A stretch of DNA of 64,000 bases from Burkholderia gladioli. Its GTDB lineage: Bacteria > Pseudomonadota > Gammaproteobacteria > Burkholderiales > Burkholderiaceae. The notes beneath the pieces were generated by a model. The model searched no databases and was not told the origin of the DNA. It saw only the letters and a list, made by a program, of their open reading frames with translations. The DNA is taken from positions 2,046,001 through 2,110,000 of the forward strand of contig NZ_CP009323.1 of NCBI RefSeq assembly GCF_000959725.1, read 5' to 3'. Made by a program: the position numbers and the translations under genes. This document shows positions 13,331 to 23,573 of the stretch, in pieces; position 1 is the first letter of the stretch; each line of letters opens with the position of its first letter.

Positions 13331-14539
13331 CTACACCACGTTGCCGAGCTGGACGATCGGCAGGTACATCGCGACCACCAGGGCGCCCACTAGCACGCCG
13401 AGCACGATCACCACCAGCGGCTCGCAGAGGCTCGTCAAGGCGCCGATCCGCTCGTCGACCTGCCGCTCGCAGAGCGAGGCGATGTCGGCGAGCATCGCGT
13501 CGAGCGTGCCCGATTCCTCGGCGACCGCGATCGGCTGGACCACCTCAGCCGGGAAGCAGCCGACCGCGCGCATCGCGGCGGCGAGCCGCTCACCGTGCAG
13601 CAGGCGTGTGGCGATGTCACCGGTCGCGCGATCGAACACGGGATTGCCGGTGGCTTGGGCGAGCGAGTCGAAGGCGTCGGCAAGCGGCGTGCCGGCGCGC
13701 AGCAGGGTGCCGAGCGTGCGGCTCCAGCGCGCGGCAGCGAGCGTGCGCAGCAAGGGGCCGGCGAGCGGCAGGCGCAGCGCGAGGTGCCCGGCCCGGTGGC
13801 GGGCCTCGGCCGAGCGGCGCAGCAGCAGCGCGACGCCCGCGCCGGCGGCGAACGAGCCCAGCGCGGCGGGTGGTCCGAAGACCATCAGGCCATCGGACAG
13901 GGCAAGCACGAAGCGCGTCGGGGCCGGCAGGGTCGCGCCGAAACCCTCGAACACCTGGGCGAAGGTCGGCACGACCCAGGCCAGCAGCGCGACCGTGATG
14001 AGCAGGGCGAAGCCCAGCACGGCGAGCGGGTAGGCGAGGGCTCCACGCACCCGCGCGCGTTGCGCGGCGCCGCGCTCGCGATCCTCGGCCAGGCGCGCCA
14101 GCAAGGGCGCGAGCTGGCCGGATGCCTCGCCGACCGCGATCAACTGCCGGAACATCGGATCGAACTGGCGCGGGTAATGCCGCATCGCTTCCGACAACTG
14201 GCGCCCGGCGCCGATTGCGCGCGCCAGCCCGGCGGCGATGCGGCCGAGGTCGCGTCGGCCGCCCGCCTCGGCGAGCAGGTCGAGGGCCGGCGCGAGCGGC
14301 AGCCCGGCGCGTAGCAGGCCGCTCAGCTGTTGCGCGAAGCGCGTGATCTCGCGGCTGCCGGCCGCCGGCGCGCGGGCCGGGCCTTGATCGGCCAGTTCGA
14401 GCACGCTGATGCCGGCGCGCCTGAGCTGGCGGCGCGCCGCGGCGCCGTCGACGGCGATGAGCTTGCCGCGCCGCTGCGTCCCGTCGCGTGTCGCGCCGGC
14501 CCAGCGAAAGCGCCGTTCCCCCGAGGCGGGCATGCTCAT
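13331..14539 (-). CDS. pilC: Type IV pilus inner-membrane platform protein PilC
   Basis: Polytopic platform protein that transmits motion from the PilB ATPase to the growing pilus. The 402-residue protein has two T2SSF domains, each with a cytosolic helix bundle and membrane segments (about residues 165-195, 215-240 and 375-398), and the repeated family motif RFAQQLSGLLRAGLPLAPALD and its second-domain counterpart RTLGTLLRAGTPLADAF. I chose the ATG at 14539 because it overlaps the pilB stop in ATGA; a second ATG at 14533 is possible. Longer upstream frames run through pilB and are shadows. Confidence 0.93.
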   Translation of the reverse strand: MSMPASGERRFRWAGATRDGTQRRGKLIAVDGAAARRQLRRAGISVLELADQGPARAPAAGSREITRFAQQLSGLLRAGLPLAPALDLLAEAGGRRDLGRIAAGLARAIGAGRQLSEAMRHYPRQFDPMFRQLIAVGEASGQLAPLLARLAEDRERGAAQRARVRGALAYPLAVLGFALLITVALLAWVVPTFAQVFEGFGATLPAPTRFVLALSDGLMVFGPPAALGSFAAGAGVALLLRRSAEARHRAGHLALRLPLAGPLLRTLAAARWSRTLGTLLRAGTPLADAFDSLAQATGNPVFDRATGDIATRLLHGERLAAAMRAVGCFPAEVVQPIAVAEESGTLDAMLADIASLCERQVDERIGALTSLCEPLVVIVLGVLVGALVVAMYLPIVQLGNVV

Positions 14540-15780
14540 CCGGCCTCGGCGACCGCGCAGGCCTCGTCGAGGCTGGTGCTGCCGTCGTGCACGCGAGCCA
14601 GGGCGGCCTCGCGCAGCGAGCGCATGCCGTCGGCCTGCGCCTGGCGCGTGAGCGCGAGGCTGCCCGCGCGGGCGACGATCCGCTCGCGCAGCGTGTCGGA
14701 AACCGCCATCACCTGATGCACGCCGATCCGGCCGCGATAGCCGATGCCATGGCAGGCCTCGCAACCGGCCGCGACGAAGGGGCGCCAGCCGTCTTCGAGC
14801 CGGGTCGGATCGAGGCCGGCCGCGAGCAGGGTCGGGATCGACTCGCGCGAAGGCCGGCGGCATGTGACGCAGAGCCGGCGCACCAGGCGCTGGGCGGTGA
14901 CGATCCTCAGCGCCGCGGCGATGTGATAGGGCGCCACGCCGATGTCGAGCAGGCGCGCGATCGCGCCCGGCGCATCGTTGGTATGCAGCGTCGACAACAC
15001 CAGGTGGCCGGTCTGCGCGGCCTTCAGCGCCACGTCGGCGGTTTCGGCGTCACGGATCTCGCCGACCATGATCACGTCCGGATCCTGGCGCAGGAAGGCG
15101 CGCAGCGCGACCGCGAAGCTCAGGCCGGCCTTGTCGCGCACATTGACCTGGTTCAGCCCATCGAGTTGCAGCTCGGCCGGATCCTCGATGGTGCAGAGAT
15201 TGCGCGAGGCTAGATTGAGCCCCTGCAAACAGCAATAGAGCGTGACGGTCTTGCCGCTGCCGGTCGGCCCTGTCACCAGCACCAGCCCGTGCGGCGCGGC
15301 GACGGCCGCTTCGAGCGCGCCGGCCTGCCGCGCATCGAAGCCGAGCGAGGATAGCGACAGGTTGGCCGGCAGCGTGTCGAGGCGGCGCAGCACCAGCTTC
15401 TCGCCGTGCAGCGTGGGCAGCGAGCTGACGCGGTAGTCGCCCGTCAGGCCCGGCGCGAGGGCGATGCGCAGGCGGCCATCCTGCGGCACGCGCCGCTCGG
15501 CGATGTCCAGGCGCGACAGCACCTTCAGGCGCGTGACCACGCCGTCGCGCAGGTGCGCGGGCGGCGCGGCGAACGGATGGAGCGCGCCGTCGATGCGCAA
15601 TCGCACGCGCCAGCCTTGCTCGGCCGGTTCGATATGGATGTCGGAGGCGTCGCGCGCGGTGGCGGCCTTGAGGATCTCGTTGACCAGCGCGACCACCGGC
15701 GCGTCGCCGGCTGCAGCCGAGGATGCCGTGTCGGCGGCGAGGGGGGGAAGCGGTGCCAGGGGCGGCAAGGGAGTGGACAT
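14536..15780 (-). CDS. pilB: Type IV pilus assembly / GspE-family ATPase PilB (short form)
   Basis: Hexameric secretion ATPase powering pilus extension. The 414-residue protein has the T2SSE ATPase: Walker A GPTGSGKT, the Asp box TIEDPAELQLDGLNQVNV, Walker B DPDVIMVGEIRDAETA, the His box TGHLVLSTLHTNDA, and a tetracysteine zinc site (CVTC and CEAC). It lacks the long N-terminal MshEN/GSPII_E_N region of PilB proteins of about 560 residues and begins with a proline-rich stretch. The start at 15780 (MSTPLPPLAP) is preferred over a GTG-type extension at 15873 with an arginine-rich segment. It is first in the pilB-pilC-pilD operon. Confidence 0.9.
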   Translation of the reverse strand: MSTPLPPLAPLPPLAADTASSAAAGDAPVVALVNEILKAATARDASDIHIEPAEQGWRVRLRIDGALHPFAAPPAHLRDGVVTRLKVLSRLDIAERRVPQDGRLRIALAPGLTGDYRVSSLPTLHGEKLVLRRLDTLPANLSLSSLGFDARQAGALEAAVAAPHGLVLVTGPTGSGKTVTLYCCLQGLNLASRNLCTIEDPAELQLDGLNQVNVRDKAGLSFAVALRAFLRQDPDVIMVGEIRDAETADVALKAAQTGHLVLSTLHTNDAPGAIARLLDIGVAPYHIAAALRIVTAQRLVRRLCVTCRRPSRESIPTLLAAGLDPTRLEDGWRPFVAAGCEACHGIGYRGRIGVHQVMAVSDTLRERIVARAGSLALTRQAQADGMRSLREAALARVHDGSTSLDEACAVAEAG

Positions 15781-15933
15781 CGGGGACCGGCCGCGAGGCC
15801 GCCTGCGAATCACGATGAAACGATCATCGCGCGGCCGGGCGGGACGCGGCAGTCGGCCGGATGGCCAGTGCACGGTGGCGCGGCCGCCAGCGAGAGAGCC
15901 CGGCGCCGCTGCTCACGGCGGCGCGGGCCGGCT

Positions 15934-17229
15934 TCAGCGCAGCAGGGCGCGCGCGCCGCGCGTGGTGCGCGGCTTGAACAGCTTGACGGTGCGCACGGCC
16001 TGGTCGTCGCTGCGCATCACCTCGAGCATCACGTCGCCGATCTTCATGCAGACGTCGCCGTCGGGAATCTCCTCGAGGATCTCGAGGATCAGCCCGTTGA
16101 GCGTCTTCGGCCCCTTGGTCGGCAAGCTCAGGTGCAGCCAGCGGTTCAGTTCGCGCAGCGGGATGCTGCCGGCGACGATGCATTCGCCGCTGGCGTTCCA
16201 GCCGCCGCGCGAGCTGCCGCCGTTCGGCGTGGAGGTGGTGAACTCGCCGATCAGCTCCTCGATGATGTCCTCGGGCGTGAGCAGCCCTTCCAGTTCGCCG
16301 TATTCGTTGACCACCAGCGCGGTGCGCTGTCGGCTCTCCTGGAAATACTGGAGCTGCTGGAACACCGGCGTGCCCGAGGGCACGTAATAAGGCTCGGCCA
16401 GCAGGCCGCGCAGCGTGTCGCGGTCGAGCTCCTGGTTGTGCAGCGCGGTCAGCGTCTTGCGCACGTGCAGCACGCCGAGCACCTGGTCGATATCGCCCTG
16501 GTAGACGATCAGCCGGTTGTGGTAGCAGGTCTCCAGCTGGTGGAGGATGTCGTCGAGCGGGGCGTCGAAGTTCAGCGACTCGATCTGGCGGCGCGGGATC
16601 ATCACGTCGTCGACGGTGATGTTCTCGAGGTCGAACAGGTTCAGCAGGATGCTGCGGTGCTTGGTCGGCATGAAGCTGCCGGATTCGAGCACGATCGAGC
16701 GCAGCTCCTCGGGCGAGAAGCGCTGGTCGCGATCGCCCTGGGTATTGATGCGCAGCATGCGCAAGATGCCGTTGGCGAGCTGGTTGACGAACCAGATCAC
16801 CGGTTTCATGACGCGCATCAGCGGCGCGATCACCAGGCTGGCCGGCAGCGCGATGCGCTCGGGATAGGTCGCGCCGACGATCTTCGGCGTGATTTCCGCG
16901 AACACGATGATCAGGAAGGCGACGATGCCGGTCGCGATCGACAGCACCAGGTTGTCGTGGCCGAAGGTGCGCAGCGCGATCGAGGTGGTCAGCACCGGGA
17001 TGATGGTGTTGAACAGGTTGTTGCCGATCAGGATCACGCTGAGCAGCGTGTCGGTGCGCGACAGCAGGCGCTGGGTGGTCTTCGCGCCGAGCGCGTTCTG
17101 GCCGGCGAGCAGTTTCAGCCGATGGCGGTTGAGCGCCATCATGGCCGTTTCAGAGATCGAGAAGAAGCTGGAGCAGAGGAGCAGGACAAAGACGGCGCAG
17201 ATTTGCGCCCATAAGGGAATGTGGTCCAC
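15934..17229 (-). CDS. HlyC/CorC-family CNNM/CBS-domain membrane protein
   Basis: Predicted inner-membrane protein linked in the family to magnesium/cobalt homeostasis. Of 431 residues, the first 145 form a DUF21/CNNM membrane domain (SISETAMMALNRHRLK and LIGNNLFNTIIPVL are diagnostic). Two CBS repeats follow (DVMIPRRQIESL and the RTALVVNEYGELEGLLTPEDIIEELIGE region split over the second), then a C-terminal CorC_HlyC transporter-associated domain. The frame starts with GTG at 17229 (protein MDHIPLWAQ). Older 'hemolysin' names for the family are misleading. An extended -10 lies about 37 bases upstream. Confidence 0.9.
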   Translation of the reverse strand: MDHIPLWAQICAVFVLLLCSSFFSISETAMMALNRHRLKLLAGQNALGAKTTQRLLSRTDTLLSVILIGNNLFNTIIPVLTTSIALRTFGHDNLVLSIATGIVAFLIIVFAEITPKIVGATYPERIALPASLVIAPLMRVMKPVIWFVNQLANGILRMLRINTQGDRDQRFSPEELRSIVLESGSFMPTKHRSILLNLFDLENITVDDVMIPRRQIESLNFDAPLDDILHQLETCYHNRLIVYQGDIDQVLGVLHVRKTLTALHNQELDRDTLRGLLAEPYYVPSGTPVFQQLQYFQESRQRTALVVNEYGELEGLLTPEDIIEELIGEFTTSTPNGGSSRGGWNASGECIVAGSIPLRELNRWLHLSLPTKGPKTLNGLILEILEEIPDGDVCMKIGDVMLEVMRSDDQAVRTVKLFKPRTTRGARALLR

Positions 17230-17265
17230 TCGGATCGGGGTCGGTCAGGGTCAGGAATGGGAATG

Positions 17266-17274
17266 ACTATAGCA
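17266..17274 (-). promoter_or_regulatory. Extended -10 promoter for the CorC-family gene
   Basis: Reading the minus strand, TGCTATAGT fits TGnTATAAT with one mismatch. It lies about 37 bases before the GTG start. No -35 match is visible at normal spacing, as expected for an extended -10 promoter. Confidence 0.5.
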
Positions 17275-17330
17275 GAGGGGCGGGTGCCGCTCGTGACGGG
17301 CCGGCTGCCGTGCTTCGCCGGCGACAGGCG

Positions 17331-17362
17331 AAAAAAAACCGCGCAGTGACTGCGCGGTTTTT
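17331..17362 (-). terminator. Terminator downstream of tRNA-Pro
   Basis: CCGCGCAG (17339-17346) and CTGCGCGG (17350-17357) form an eight-base-pair stem. On the minus strand eight T residues follow (17338-17331). It lies just after the tRNA 3' end; the plus-strand side also ends in five T residues, so it may work both ways. Confidence 0.88.
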
Positions 17363-17369
17363 GCAATTC

Positions 17370-17446
17370 TGGTCGGGGTGAGAGGATTCGAACCTCCGGC
17401 CTCTACGTCCCGAACGTAGCGCTCTACCAGGCTAAGCTACACCCCG
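17370..17446 (-). tRNA. tRNA-Pro (anticodon CGG)
   Basis: The minus strand folds into a complete cloverleaf of 77 bases including an encoded CCA. The acceptor stem is CGGGGTG with CACCCCG, then discriminator A. The D-arm has GCTTAGCCTGGTAGAGC, the anticodon loop TTCGGGA reads CGG, and the T-arm has GGTTCGAATCC. CGG decodes CCG, a heavily used proline codon in this GC-rich genome. It lies 30 bases downstream of the ispB stop on the same strand. Confidence 0.97.
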
Positions 17447-17476
17447 AATTGGACTCTTCTGCCACTTTCGTCTCTT

Positions 17477-18469
17477 TCAAGACTTTCGTGTCGTCGAGTA
17501 AGAACATAATTCTAGCAGCGAGTTTTTGAAAATGGAAGAGGGAAACGAAAAAATTGCATCGGCCGCGGCCTGGGCTTCCTGACGCGCGCATTCCAGCGTG
17601 TGGTCGAGCGCGCCCGAACGCGTGATCGCCTCGAAGATCGTCTCGAAGCGGTCGGTGCCGCCCTGCTCGATGGCCTCGCGCGCCAGCGCCTGCTGCTCGG
17701 GCGTGCCATGTTCGAGCAGGTGGATCAGCGGCAGCGTCGGCTTGCCTTCGCGCAGGTCGTCGCCGGCGTTCTTGCCCATCGATTCGGCGGTGCCCGCGTA
17801 GTCGAGCCAGTCGTCCATGATCTGGAAGGCGGTGCCGATGCGGCGGCCGTATTCGGCGGCGGCGGCCTCGGTGCTCGCGTCCGCGCCGGCCAGCACGGCG
17901 CCCAGCCGCGCCGAGGCCTCGAACAGCTTGGCCGTCTTGTAGCGGATCACCTGCATGTAGCGCGATTCGTCGACGTCGGCGTCATGCATGTTGAGCAGTT
18001 GCAGCACCTCGCCCTCGGAGATGATGGTGGTCGCCTCGGAAAGGATCTCCATCACGCGCATCTTGCCGACGCCGACCATCATCTCGAACGAGCGCGAGTA
18101 GAGATAGTCGCCCACCAGCACGCTGGCGGCGTTGCCGAACAGCGCGTTGGCGGTCTTGCGGCCGCGCCGCAGTTCCGATTCGTCGACCACGTCGTCGTGC
18201 AGCAGCGTCGCGGTGTGGATGAACTCGACGACGGCGGCCAGCGTGTGGCGATGGCTCGAGCCGTCGCCCAGCGCGCCCGCGACGAGCAGCAGCAGGGCAG
18301 GCCGCAGCCGCTTGCCGCCCGCGCCGATGATGTATTCCGCGATCTGGTTGATCAGCAGCACGTCGGACGACAGGCTGTGCCGAATCACGCGGTTGACCTG
18401 CTCCATATCGTCGACGATCGGGGCCAGCAGTTGGGCAGCGCTCAGGGAAGGGGAGGCAGTGGACGACAT
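17477..18469 (-). CDS. ispB: Octaprenyl diphosphate synthase (polyprenyl synthetase)
   Basis: Extends farnesyl diphosphate with isopentenyl units to make the ubiquinone side chain. The 330-residue protein has both aspartate-rich motifs, LLHDDVVDESELRRG and IMDDWLDYAG, which bind the Mg-diphosphates, and the GGKRLRPALLLL entry motif. The ATG at 18469 (MSSTASPSLSAAQLL) is preferred; another in-frame ATG six bases upstream would add two residues. It is divergent from rplU, the usual ispB/rplU arrangement. Chain length eight is assumed from the family in Burkholderia (ubiquinone-8). Confidence 0.95.
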   Translation of the reverse strand: MSSTASPSLSAAQLLAPIVDDMEQVNRVIRHSLSSDVLLINQIAEYIIGAGGKRLRPALLLLVAGALGDGSSHRHTLAAVVEFIHTATLLHDDVVDESELRRGRKTANALFGNAASVLVGDYLYSRSFEMMVGVGKMRVMEILSEATTIISEGEVLQLLNMHDADVDESRYMQVIRYKTAKLFEASARLGAVLAGADASTEAAAAEYGRRIGTAFQIMDDWLDYAGTAESMGKNAGDDLREGKPTLPLIHLLEHGTPEQQALAREAIEQGGTDRFETIFEAITRSGALDHTLECARQEAQAAADAIFSFPSSIFKNSLLELCSYSTTRKS

Positions 18470-18846
18470 GATCATGGAATTGGGTAGTGCGCCGGATTAT
18501 AAGGCGATTCGGCGCCGCGCCGGGCCGGCGCCTGCCGGATGGCCGGTTTTGCGCGCCGATCTGTGGTGCGATCGCGGCGCGCTGGGCGCGCGTCGGCGAC
18601 ACCCGACGAGACCGCGCCGCACCGGGTGACACGAGCCCCGGCGCCTTGCTCGGCGGGCCGCGAGAGGCCGCTGCCGGCTACAGGGCCGCATCGAAGCGAG
18701 GACACGCCCGGGCTGCGAATCCACAGCCGGAAACGGTCCCGCGAGTCGCATCGACGATAGGTTTTGACCTGACTGCTAACTCTCTGTATAATCACGCGTT
18801 TTCCGTGCGCGGTGCATGGAAAAACAGATCCAGAGTGAGGTTCTCA
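18470..18846. other. Divergent ispB/rplU intergenic region
   Basis: These 377 bases contain the strong rplU promoter at 18764-18792 and a leader of about 48 bases. The remainder (18470-18760) is GC-rich. I see no gene or clear ispB promoter in it. Confidence 0.6.
18764..18792 (+). promoter_or_regulatory. Sigma-70 promoter of rplU-rpmA
   Basis: TTGACC at 18764-18769 and a perfect TATAAT at 18787-18792 are 17 bases apart, the best-matching sigma-70 promoter I see in the window. Transcription would start near 18799, about 48 bases before the rplU ATG. Strong constitutive expression fits ribosomal protein genes. Confidence 0.9.
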
Positions 18847-19158
18847 ATGTACGCGGTCATAAAAACCGGTGGCAAGCAGTACAAGGTTGCCGTCGGCGAA
18901 AAACTCAAAGTAGAACAGATACCGGCAGACATTGACGCAGAAATCACGCTCGACCAGGTTCTCGCGGTAGGCGAAGGCGAATCGATTCAGTTCGGTACGC
19001 CGCTGGTCAGTGGGGCTTCCGTCAAGGCTACCGTTGTCTCCCACGGTCGTCATGCCAAGGTCACCATCTTCAAGATGCGTCGCCGGAAGCACTACCAAAA
19101 GCACGGCGGCCACCGCCAGAACTACACCGAACTGCGCATCGACGCGATCAACGCGTAA
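18847..19158 (+). CDS. rplU: 50S ribosomal protein L21
   Basis: Component of the large ribosomal subunit that binds 23S rRNA. The 103-residue product has the family N-terminus [14 protein letters not shown] and the basic C-terminal [21 protein letters not shown]. The ATG at 18847 is fixed by this N-terminus; longer in-frame extensions cross the promoter and are not genes. It is first in an rplU-rpmA unit behind a near-consensus promoter. Confidence 0.99.
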
Positions 19159-19185
19159 GCGCCAAGACGGTAAAGGAGCTATCAA

Positions 19186-19449
19186 ATGGCACACAAAAAG
19201 GCAGGCGGGTCTTCCCGCAACGGCCGCGACTCCGAATCGAAGCGCCTCGGCGTGAAGGTTTACGGCGGCCAGGCAATCAATGCCGGTGGCATCATCGTCC
19301 GTCAGCGCGGCACGCGCATGCACCCGGGCGAAAACGTCGGCATCGGCAAGGACCACACGCTGTTCGCGCTGGTCGATGGTCACGTGAAGTTCGCGACCAA
19401 GGGCGCAGCCCGCAAGCACACGGTTATCGTCGTTCCGGCCGCTGCGTAA
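19186..19449 (+). CDS. rpmA: 50S ribosomal protein L27
   Basis: Large-subunit protein whose N-terminal tail reaches the peptidyl transferase centre. The 87-residue product begins [19 protein letters not shown] and has no cleavable N-terminal extension of the Firmicutes type. AAGGAG lies eight bases upstream of the ATG. It follows rplU by 27 bases and is closed by a strong terminator before obgE. Confidence 0.99.
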   Translation: MAHKKAGGSSRNGRDSESKRLGVKVYGGQAINAGGIIVRQRGTRMHPGENVGIGKDHTLFALVDGHVKFATKGAARKHTVIVVPAAA

Positions 19450-20742
<1,293 letters not shown>

Positions 20743-20747
20743 AGGCC

Positions 20748-20769
20748 GGCGGCGGCGCATGCCGCCGCC
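20748..20769 (+). repeat. Perfect GC-rich palindrome between obgE and proB
   Basis: GGCGGCGGC (20748-20756) and GCCGCCGCC (20761-20769) form a nine-base-pair stem with loop GCAT, starting six bases after the obgE stop. No T tract follows. It could stabilise the obgE 3' end or tune readthrough into proB; this is inference. Confidence 0.45.
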
Positions 20770-20847
20770 GTGCCCGGCTCGGGCGACGGGCTCGCGCCCG
20801 TCGCATCCCGATTTGGATTGCGCTTCACTGACAGGAGTTAGCGCACG

Positions 20848-21966
20848 ATGCGTTCGATCATCGCCGATTCGAAGCGATTGGTTGTGAAGGTGGGTTCCAG
20901 CCTCGTCACCAACGACGGGCGCGGGCTCGATCATGCGGCGATCGGCCGTTGGGCGGCGCAGATCGCGGCCCTGCGCGAGGCCGGCAAGGAGGTCGTGCTG
21001 GTCAGCTCGGGCGCGATCGCCGAGGGCATGCAGCGGCTCGGCTGGAGCAAGCGGCCACGCGAGATCGACGAGTTGCAGGCCGCCGCCGCGGTCGGCCAGA
21101 TGGGGCTCGCGCAGGTCTACGAGAGCCGCTTCGCCGAGCACGGCATCCGCACCGCGCAGATCCTGCTGACCCACGCCGATCTGGCCGATCGCGAACGCTA
21201 CCTCAACGCGCGCTCGACCCTGCTGACGCTGCTGCGCCTGGGCGTGGTGCCGATCATCAACGAGAACGACACGGTGGTCACCGACGAAATCAAGTTCGGC
21301 GACAACGACACGCTCGGCGCGCTGGTCGCGAACCTGATCGAGGGCGATGCGCTGGTGATCCTGACCGACCAGTCGGGCCTGTTCACCGCCGATCCGCGCA
21401 AGGACCCGGCCGCCACCCTGGTGCAAGAAGCCGATGCGGGCGCGCCCGAGCTCGAAGCGATGGCCGGTGGTGCCGGCTCGAGCCTGGGCCGGGGCGGCAT
21501 GCTGACCAAGATCCTGGCCGCCAAGCGTGCCGCGCACAGCGGCGCCAACACGGTGATCGCGAGCGGCCGCGAGACCGAGGTGCTGGTGCGGCTGGCCGCG
21601 GGCGAGGCGATCGGCACCCAGCTGATCGCACGCACCGCGCGCATGGCTGCGCGCAAGCAATGGATGGCCGACCACCTGCAGGTGCGTGGCCACGTGGTGA
21701 TCGACGCCGGCGCGGTCGAGAAGCTGACGGCTGGCGGCAAGAGCCTGCTGCCGATCGGTATCGTCGCGGTGCAGGGCGTGTTCGCGCGCGGCGAGGTGAT
21801 TGCCTGCGTCAACGATGCCGGTCGCGAGATCGCGCGCGGCCTGACAAACTACAGCAGCGCGGAAACCAAGCTGATCCAGCGCAAGCCGAGCGGTGAGATC
21901 GAAACGGTGCTCGGCTACATGCTCGAGCCCGAGCTGATTCATCGCGACAATCTAGTGCTGGTCTGA
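20848..21966 (+). CDS. proB: Glutamate 5-kinase
   Basis: Phosphorylates glutamate in the first step of proline synthesis and is normally feedback-inhibited by proline. The 372-residue protein has an amino-acid kinase domain ([15 protein letters not shown] start, [41 protein letters not shown]) and a C-terminal PUA domain from about residue 280 ([16 protein letters not shown]). It lies 105 bases after obgE, a frequent obgE-proB pairing. A bidirectional terminator follows. proA is not in the window. Confidence 0.97.
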   Translation: MRSIIADSKRLVVKVGSSLVTNDGRGLDHAAIGRWAAQIAALREAGKEVVLVSSGAIAEGMQRLGWSKRPREIDELQAAAAVGQMGLAQVYESRFAEHGIRTAQILLTHADLADRERYLNARSTLLTLLRLGVVPIINENDTVVTDEIKFGDNDTLGALVANLIEGDALVILTDQSGLFTADPRKDPAATLVQEADAGAPELEAMAGGAGSSLGRGGMLTKILAAKRAAHSGANTVIASGRETEVLVRLAAGEAIGTQLIARTARMAARKQWMADHLQVRGHVVIDAGAVEKLTAGGKSLLPIGIVAVQGVFARGEVIACVNDAGREIARGLTNYSSAETKLIQRKPSGEIETVLGYMLEPELIHRDNLVLV

Positions 21967-21984
21967 GGCAGCTCGCGCCCCAGT

Positions 21985-22021
21985 AAAAAAGCCCGCGCGG
22001 GATATCCCGCGCGGGCTTTTT
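21985..22021. terminator. Bidirectional terminator between proB and the CNP1-like gene
   Basis: A 26-base perfect palindrome spans 21991-22016 (half-site GCCCGCGCGGGAT). A run of six A residues precedes it and TTTTT follows, so both strands end in a T tract. It sits between convergent proB and the CNP1-like gene. Confidence 0.92.
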
Positions 22022-22057
22022 CATTGAGCAAGCGGTAGTCGCTCGATCGGCGGTGTC

Positions 22058-22627
22058 TCAGCGCACCTGCTGGTTCAGGATGGTGCGATGGGCACGCAGG
22101 TTGTCGATGATGGTGCTGGTCTTGGCGGCCGGCATCTTGTTCGAGCAGAAGTAATCCTGGTAGAGCGCGGCGCGATAGGCATTCAGGTTGCCGTTCTCGA
22201 TGCGCTGCCAGTCGGTCTCGACGGTGCGGTCCCAGCCGTTGTGGTCGGCGTTGAGCGCCGCGTACTGGCGCCATTCGTAGGTGTCGCAGCGGATTCCTTC
22301 GTAGATCACGTTGCGCGCGCCGGCCGGGCTGGTGATCACCGAGGTGTAGCGGACGATGCCGTCGGTGCCCACGCTCAGCGAGCTGGCATCGACGAAGAAC
22401 TTCAGCGGCGTGTTCTGGGAGACCTCGAAGGGCAGCAGGTTGGACGGCTGCGGCAGGGGCGGGAGCGTATCGACCGTGTTTTCCTTCCAGCTGGGCTGGC
22501 GGTCGAGCAGGTAGACGAACGCGCTGTCGTCCTTGTTGGACGGCTCGCTCGATGTCTTGGAATGGGCGCAGCCGGCCAGCACGGCAACCGCGGCGAGCGA
22601 CGCCGCGGCGAAAGCGAACGATTTCAA
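22058..22627 (-). CDS. CNP1-like family outer lipoprotein (function unknown)
   Basis: The 189-residue product begins with a lipoprotein signal, hydrophobic through AAVAVLAGC, with the lipidated cysteine at about residue 20. The mature part contains WKENTVDTLPPLPQPSNLLPF and RCDTYEWRQYAAL, which fit the CNP1-like family described in Neisseria and other beta-proteobacteria. I chose a TTG start at 22627: GAGG lies eight bases upstream and the signal peptide then begins MKSFAF. An ATG start at 22657 would place ten odd residues before the signal. No catalytic motif is visible, and no function can be assigned. Confidence 0.8.
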   Translation of the reverse strand: MKSFAFAAASLAAVAVLAGCAHSKTSSEPSNKDDSAFVYLLDRQPSWKENTVDTLPPLPQPSNLLPFEVSQNTPLKFFVDASSLSVGTDGIVRYTSVITSPAGARNVIYEGIRCDTYEWRQYAALNADHNGWDRTVETDWQRIENGNLNAYRAALYQDYFCSNKMPAAKTSTIIDNLRAHRTILNQQVR

Positions 22628-22640
22628 ATTGCACACCTCG

Positions 22641-22671
22641 AAAAAAGGGCGCGGCAAACGCTGCCGCGCCC
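22641..22671 (-). terminator. Terminator after rppH
   Basis: GGGCGCGGCA (22647-22656) and TGCCGCGCCC (22662-22671) form a perfect ten-base-pair stem with a five-base loop. On the minus strand it is followed by six T residues. It lies between the rppH stop and the start of the CNP1-like gene, so the latter needs its own promoter or readthrough. Confidence 0.88.
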
Positions 22672-22706
22672 GGACATGCCTCGATTCCTACCCCGGTCGG
22701 CCGGGA

Positions 22707-23342
22707 TCAGTCGCGCAGCAGGAAACCGCCCGGCGTCTCGTCGAGCGCGCTGGCGCCCGGCTCGACTTCGGAACAGACCTGCGAAGCGTCGAACGGCTGG
22801 GAGCCGATCACGCGAGGATAGCGCGTCGCCCGCAGGGCGCGCACCTTGTTGCTGTCGGGCCGCTGCGCCGGCCGGCGCAGGAAGCGCGACAGTTCCGTCA
22901 GCGCCAACTGATACACATCCCGCTTGAACTCGATCACCGCGTCGAGCGGCACCCAGTACTCGTTCCAGCGCCAGGCGTCGAACTCCGGGTGGTCGGTGGC
23001 ACGCAGACAAATGTCGCAGTCGCGTCCGACCATCCGCAGCAGAAACCAGATCTGCTTCTGTCCGCGATAATGCCCGCGGACTTCGCGCTTGATGAACTTG
23101 TCAGGCACCTCGTAACGCAACCAGTCGCGCGTGCGACCGATGATCTTGACGTGCTCGGGGAGCAGGCCGGTTTCCTCATGCAGTTCCCGGAACATCGCCT
23201 GCATCGGGGTCTCACCATACTTGATGCCCCCTTGCGGAAATTGCCAGGAATGCTCACGAAGCCGTTTGCCCCAAAACACCTCATTGTGCGCGTTCAGCAG
23301 GATGATGCCGACGTTCGGGCGAAAGCCTTCACGATCCAGCAT
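22707..23342 (-). CDS. rppH: RNA pyrophosphohydrolase RppH
   Basis: Nudix hydrolase that converts 5'-triphosphate mRNA ends to monophosphate and so triggers RNase E-dependent decay. The 211-residue product starts [17 protein letters not shown] and has the RppH-type Nudix box, opening [13 protein letters not shown] and closing RELHEETGL, at about residues 38-60. The segment [13 protein letters not shown] is also typical. The C-terminal 50 residues are a proline/arginine-rich extension beyond the E. coli length of 176, common in Burkholderia. It is divergent from proS. Confidence 0.95.
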   Translation of the reverse strand: MLDREGFRPNVGIILLNAHNEVFWGKRLREHSWQFPQGGIKYGETPMQAMFRELHEETGLLPEHVKIIGRTRDWLRYEVPDKFIKREVRGHYRGQKQIWFLLRMVGRDCDICLRATDHPEFDAWRWNEYWVPLDAVIEFKRDVYQLALTELSRFLRRPAQRPDSNKVRALRATRYPRVIGSQPFDASQVCSEVEPGASALDETPGGFLLRD

Positions 23343-23375
23343 ACAACCACCTTCGAATCCTTTAAAATTGCTTTG

Positions 23376-23381
23376 ATTATA
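23376..23381 (-). promoter_or_regulatory. Candidate -10 box for rppH
   Basis: Perfect TATAAT on the minus strand 34 bases before the rppH ATG, in an AT-rich pocket. No good -35 is visible at 16-18 bases. Confidence 0.45.
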
Positions 23382-23573
23382 AACAGATAACGGGCGCCGC
23401 GCACCGCAACGGACCGAATCTCGGCGAGCTGCGTCAGCTACACTGTCCCTGATTAGTCTGCTAAGTCATCTGTGCCGCAAGCGCCTGCTGGTCGCTCGTC
23501 GCGCATGATCATCCACCCCATTTCGCCTTTTTCTGGCGGCCCGGATTGGGCCGTCGTTTCTGGAACTGTCCGC

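Noticed and set aside
15934..17229. Hemolysin toxin
   Set aside because: The protein has DUF21/CBS/CorC_HlyC domains of an ion-homeostasis family, not a toxin.
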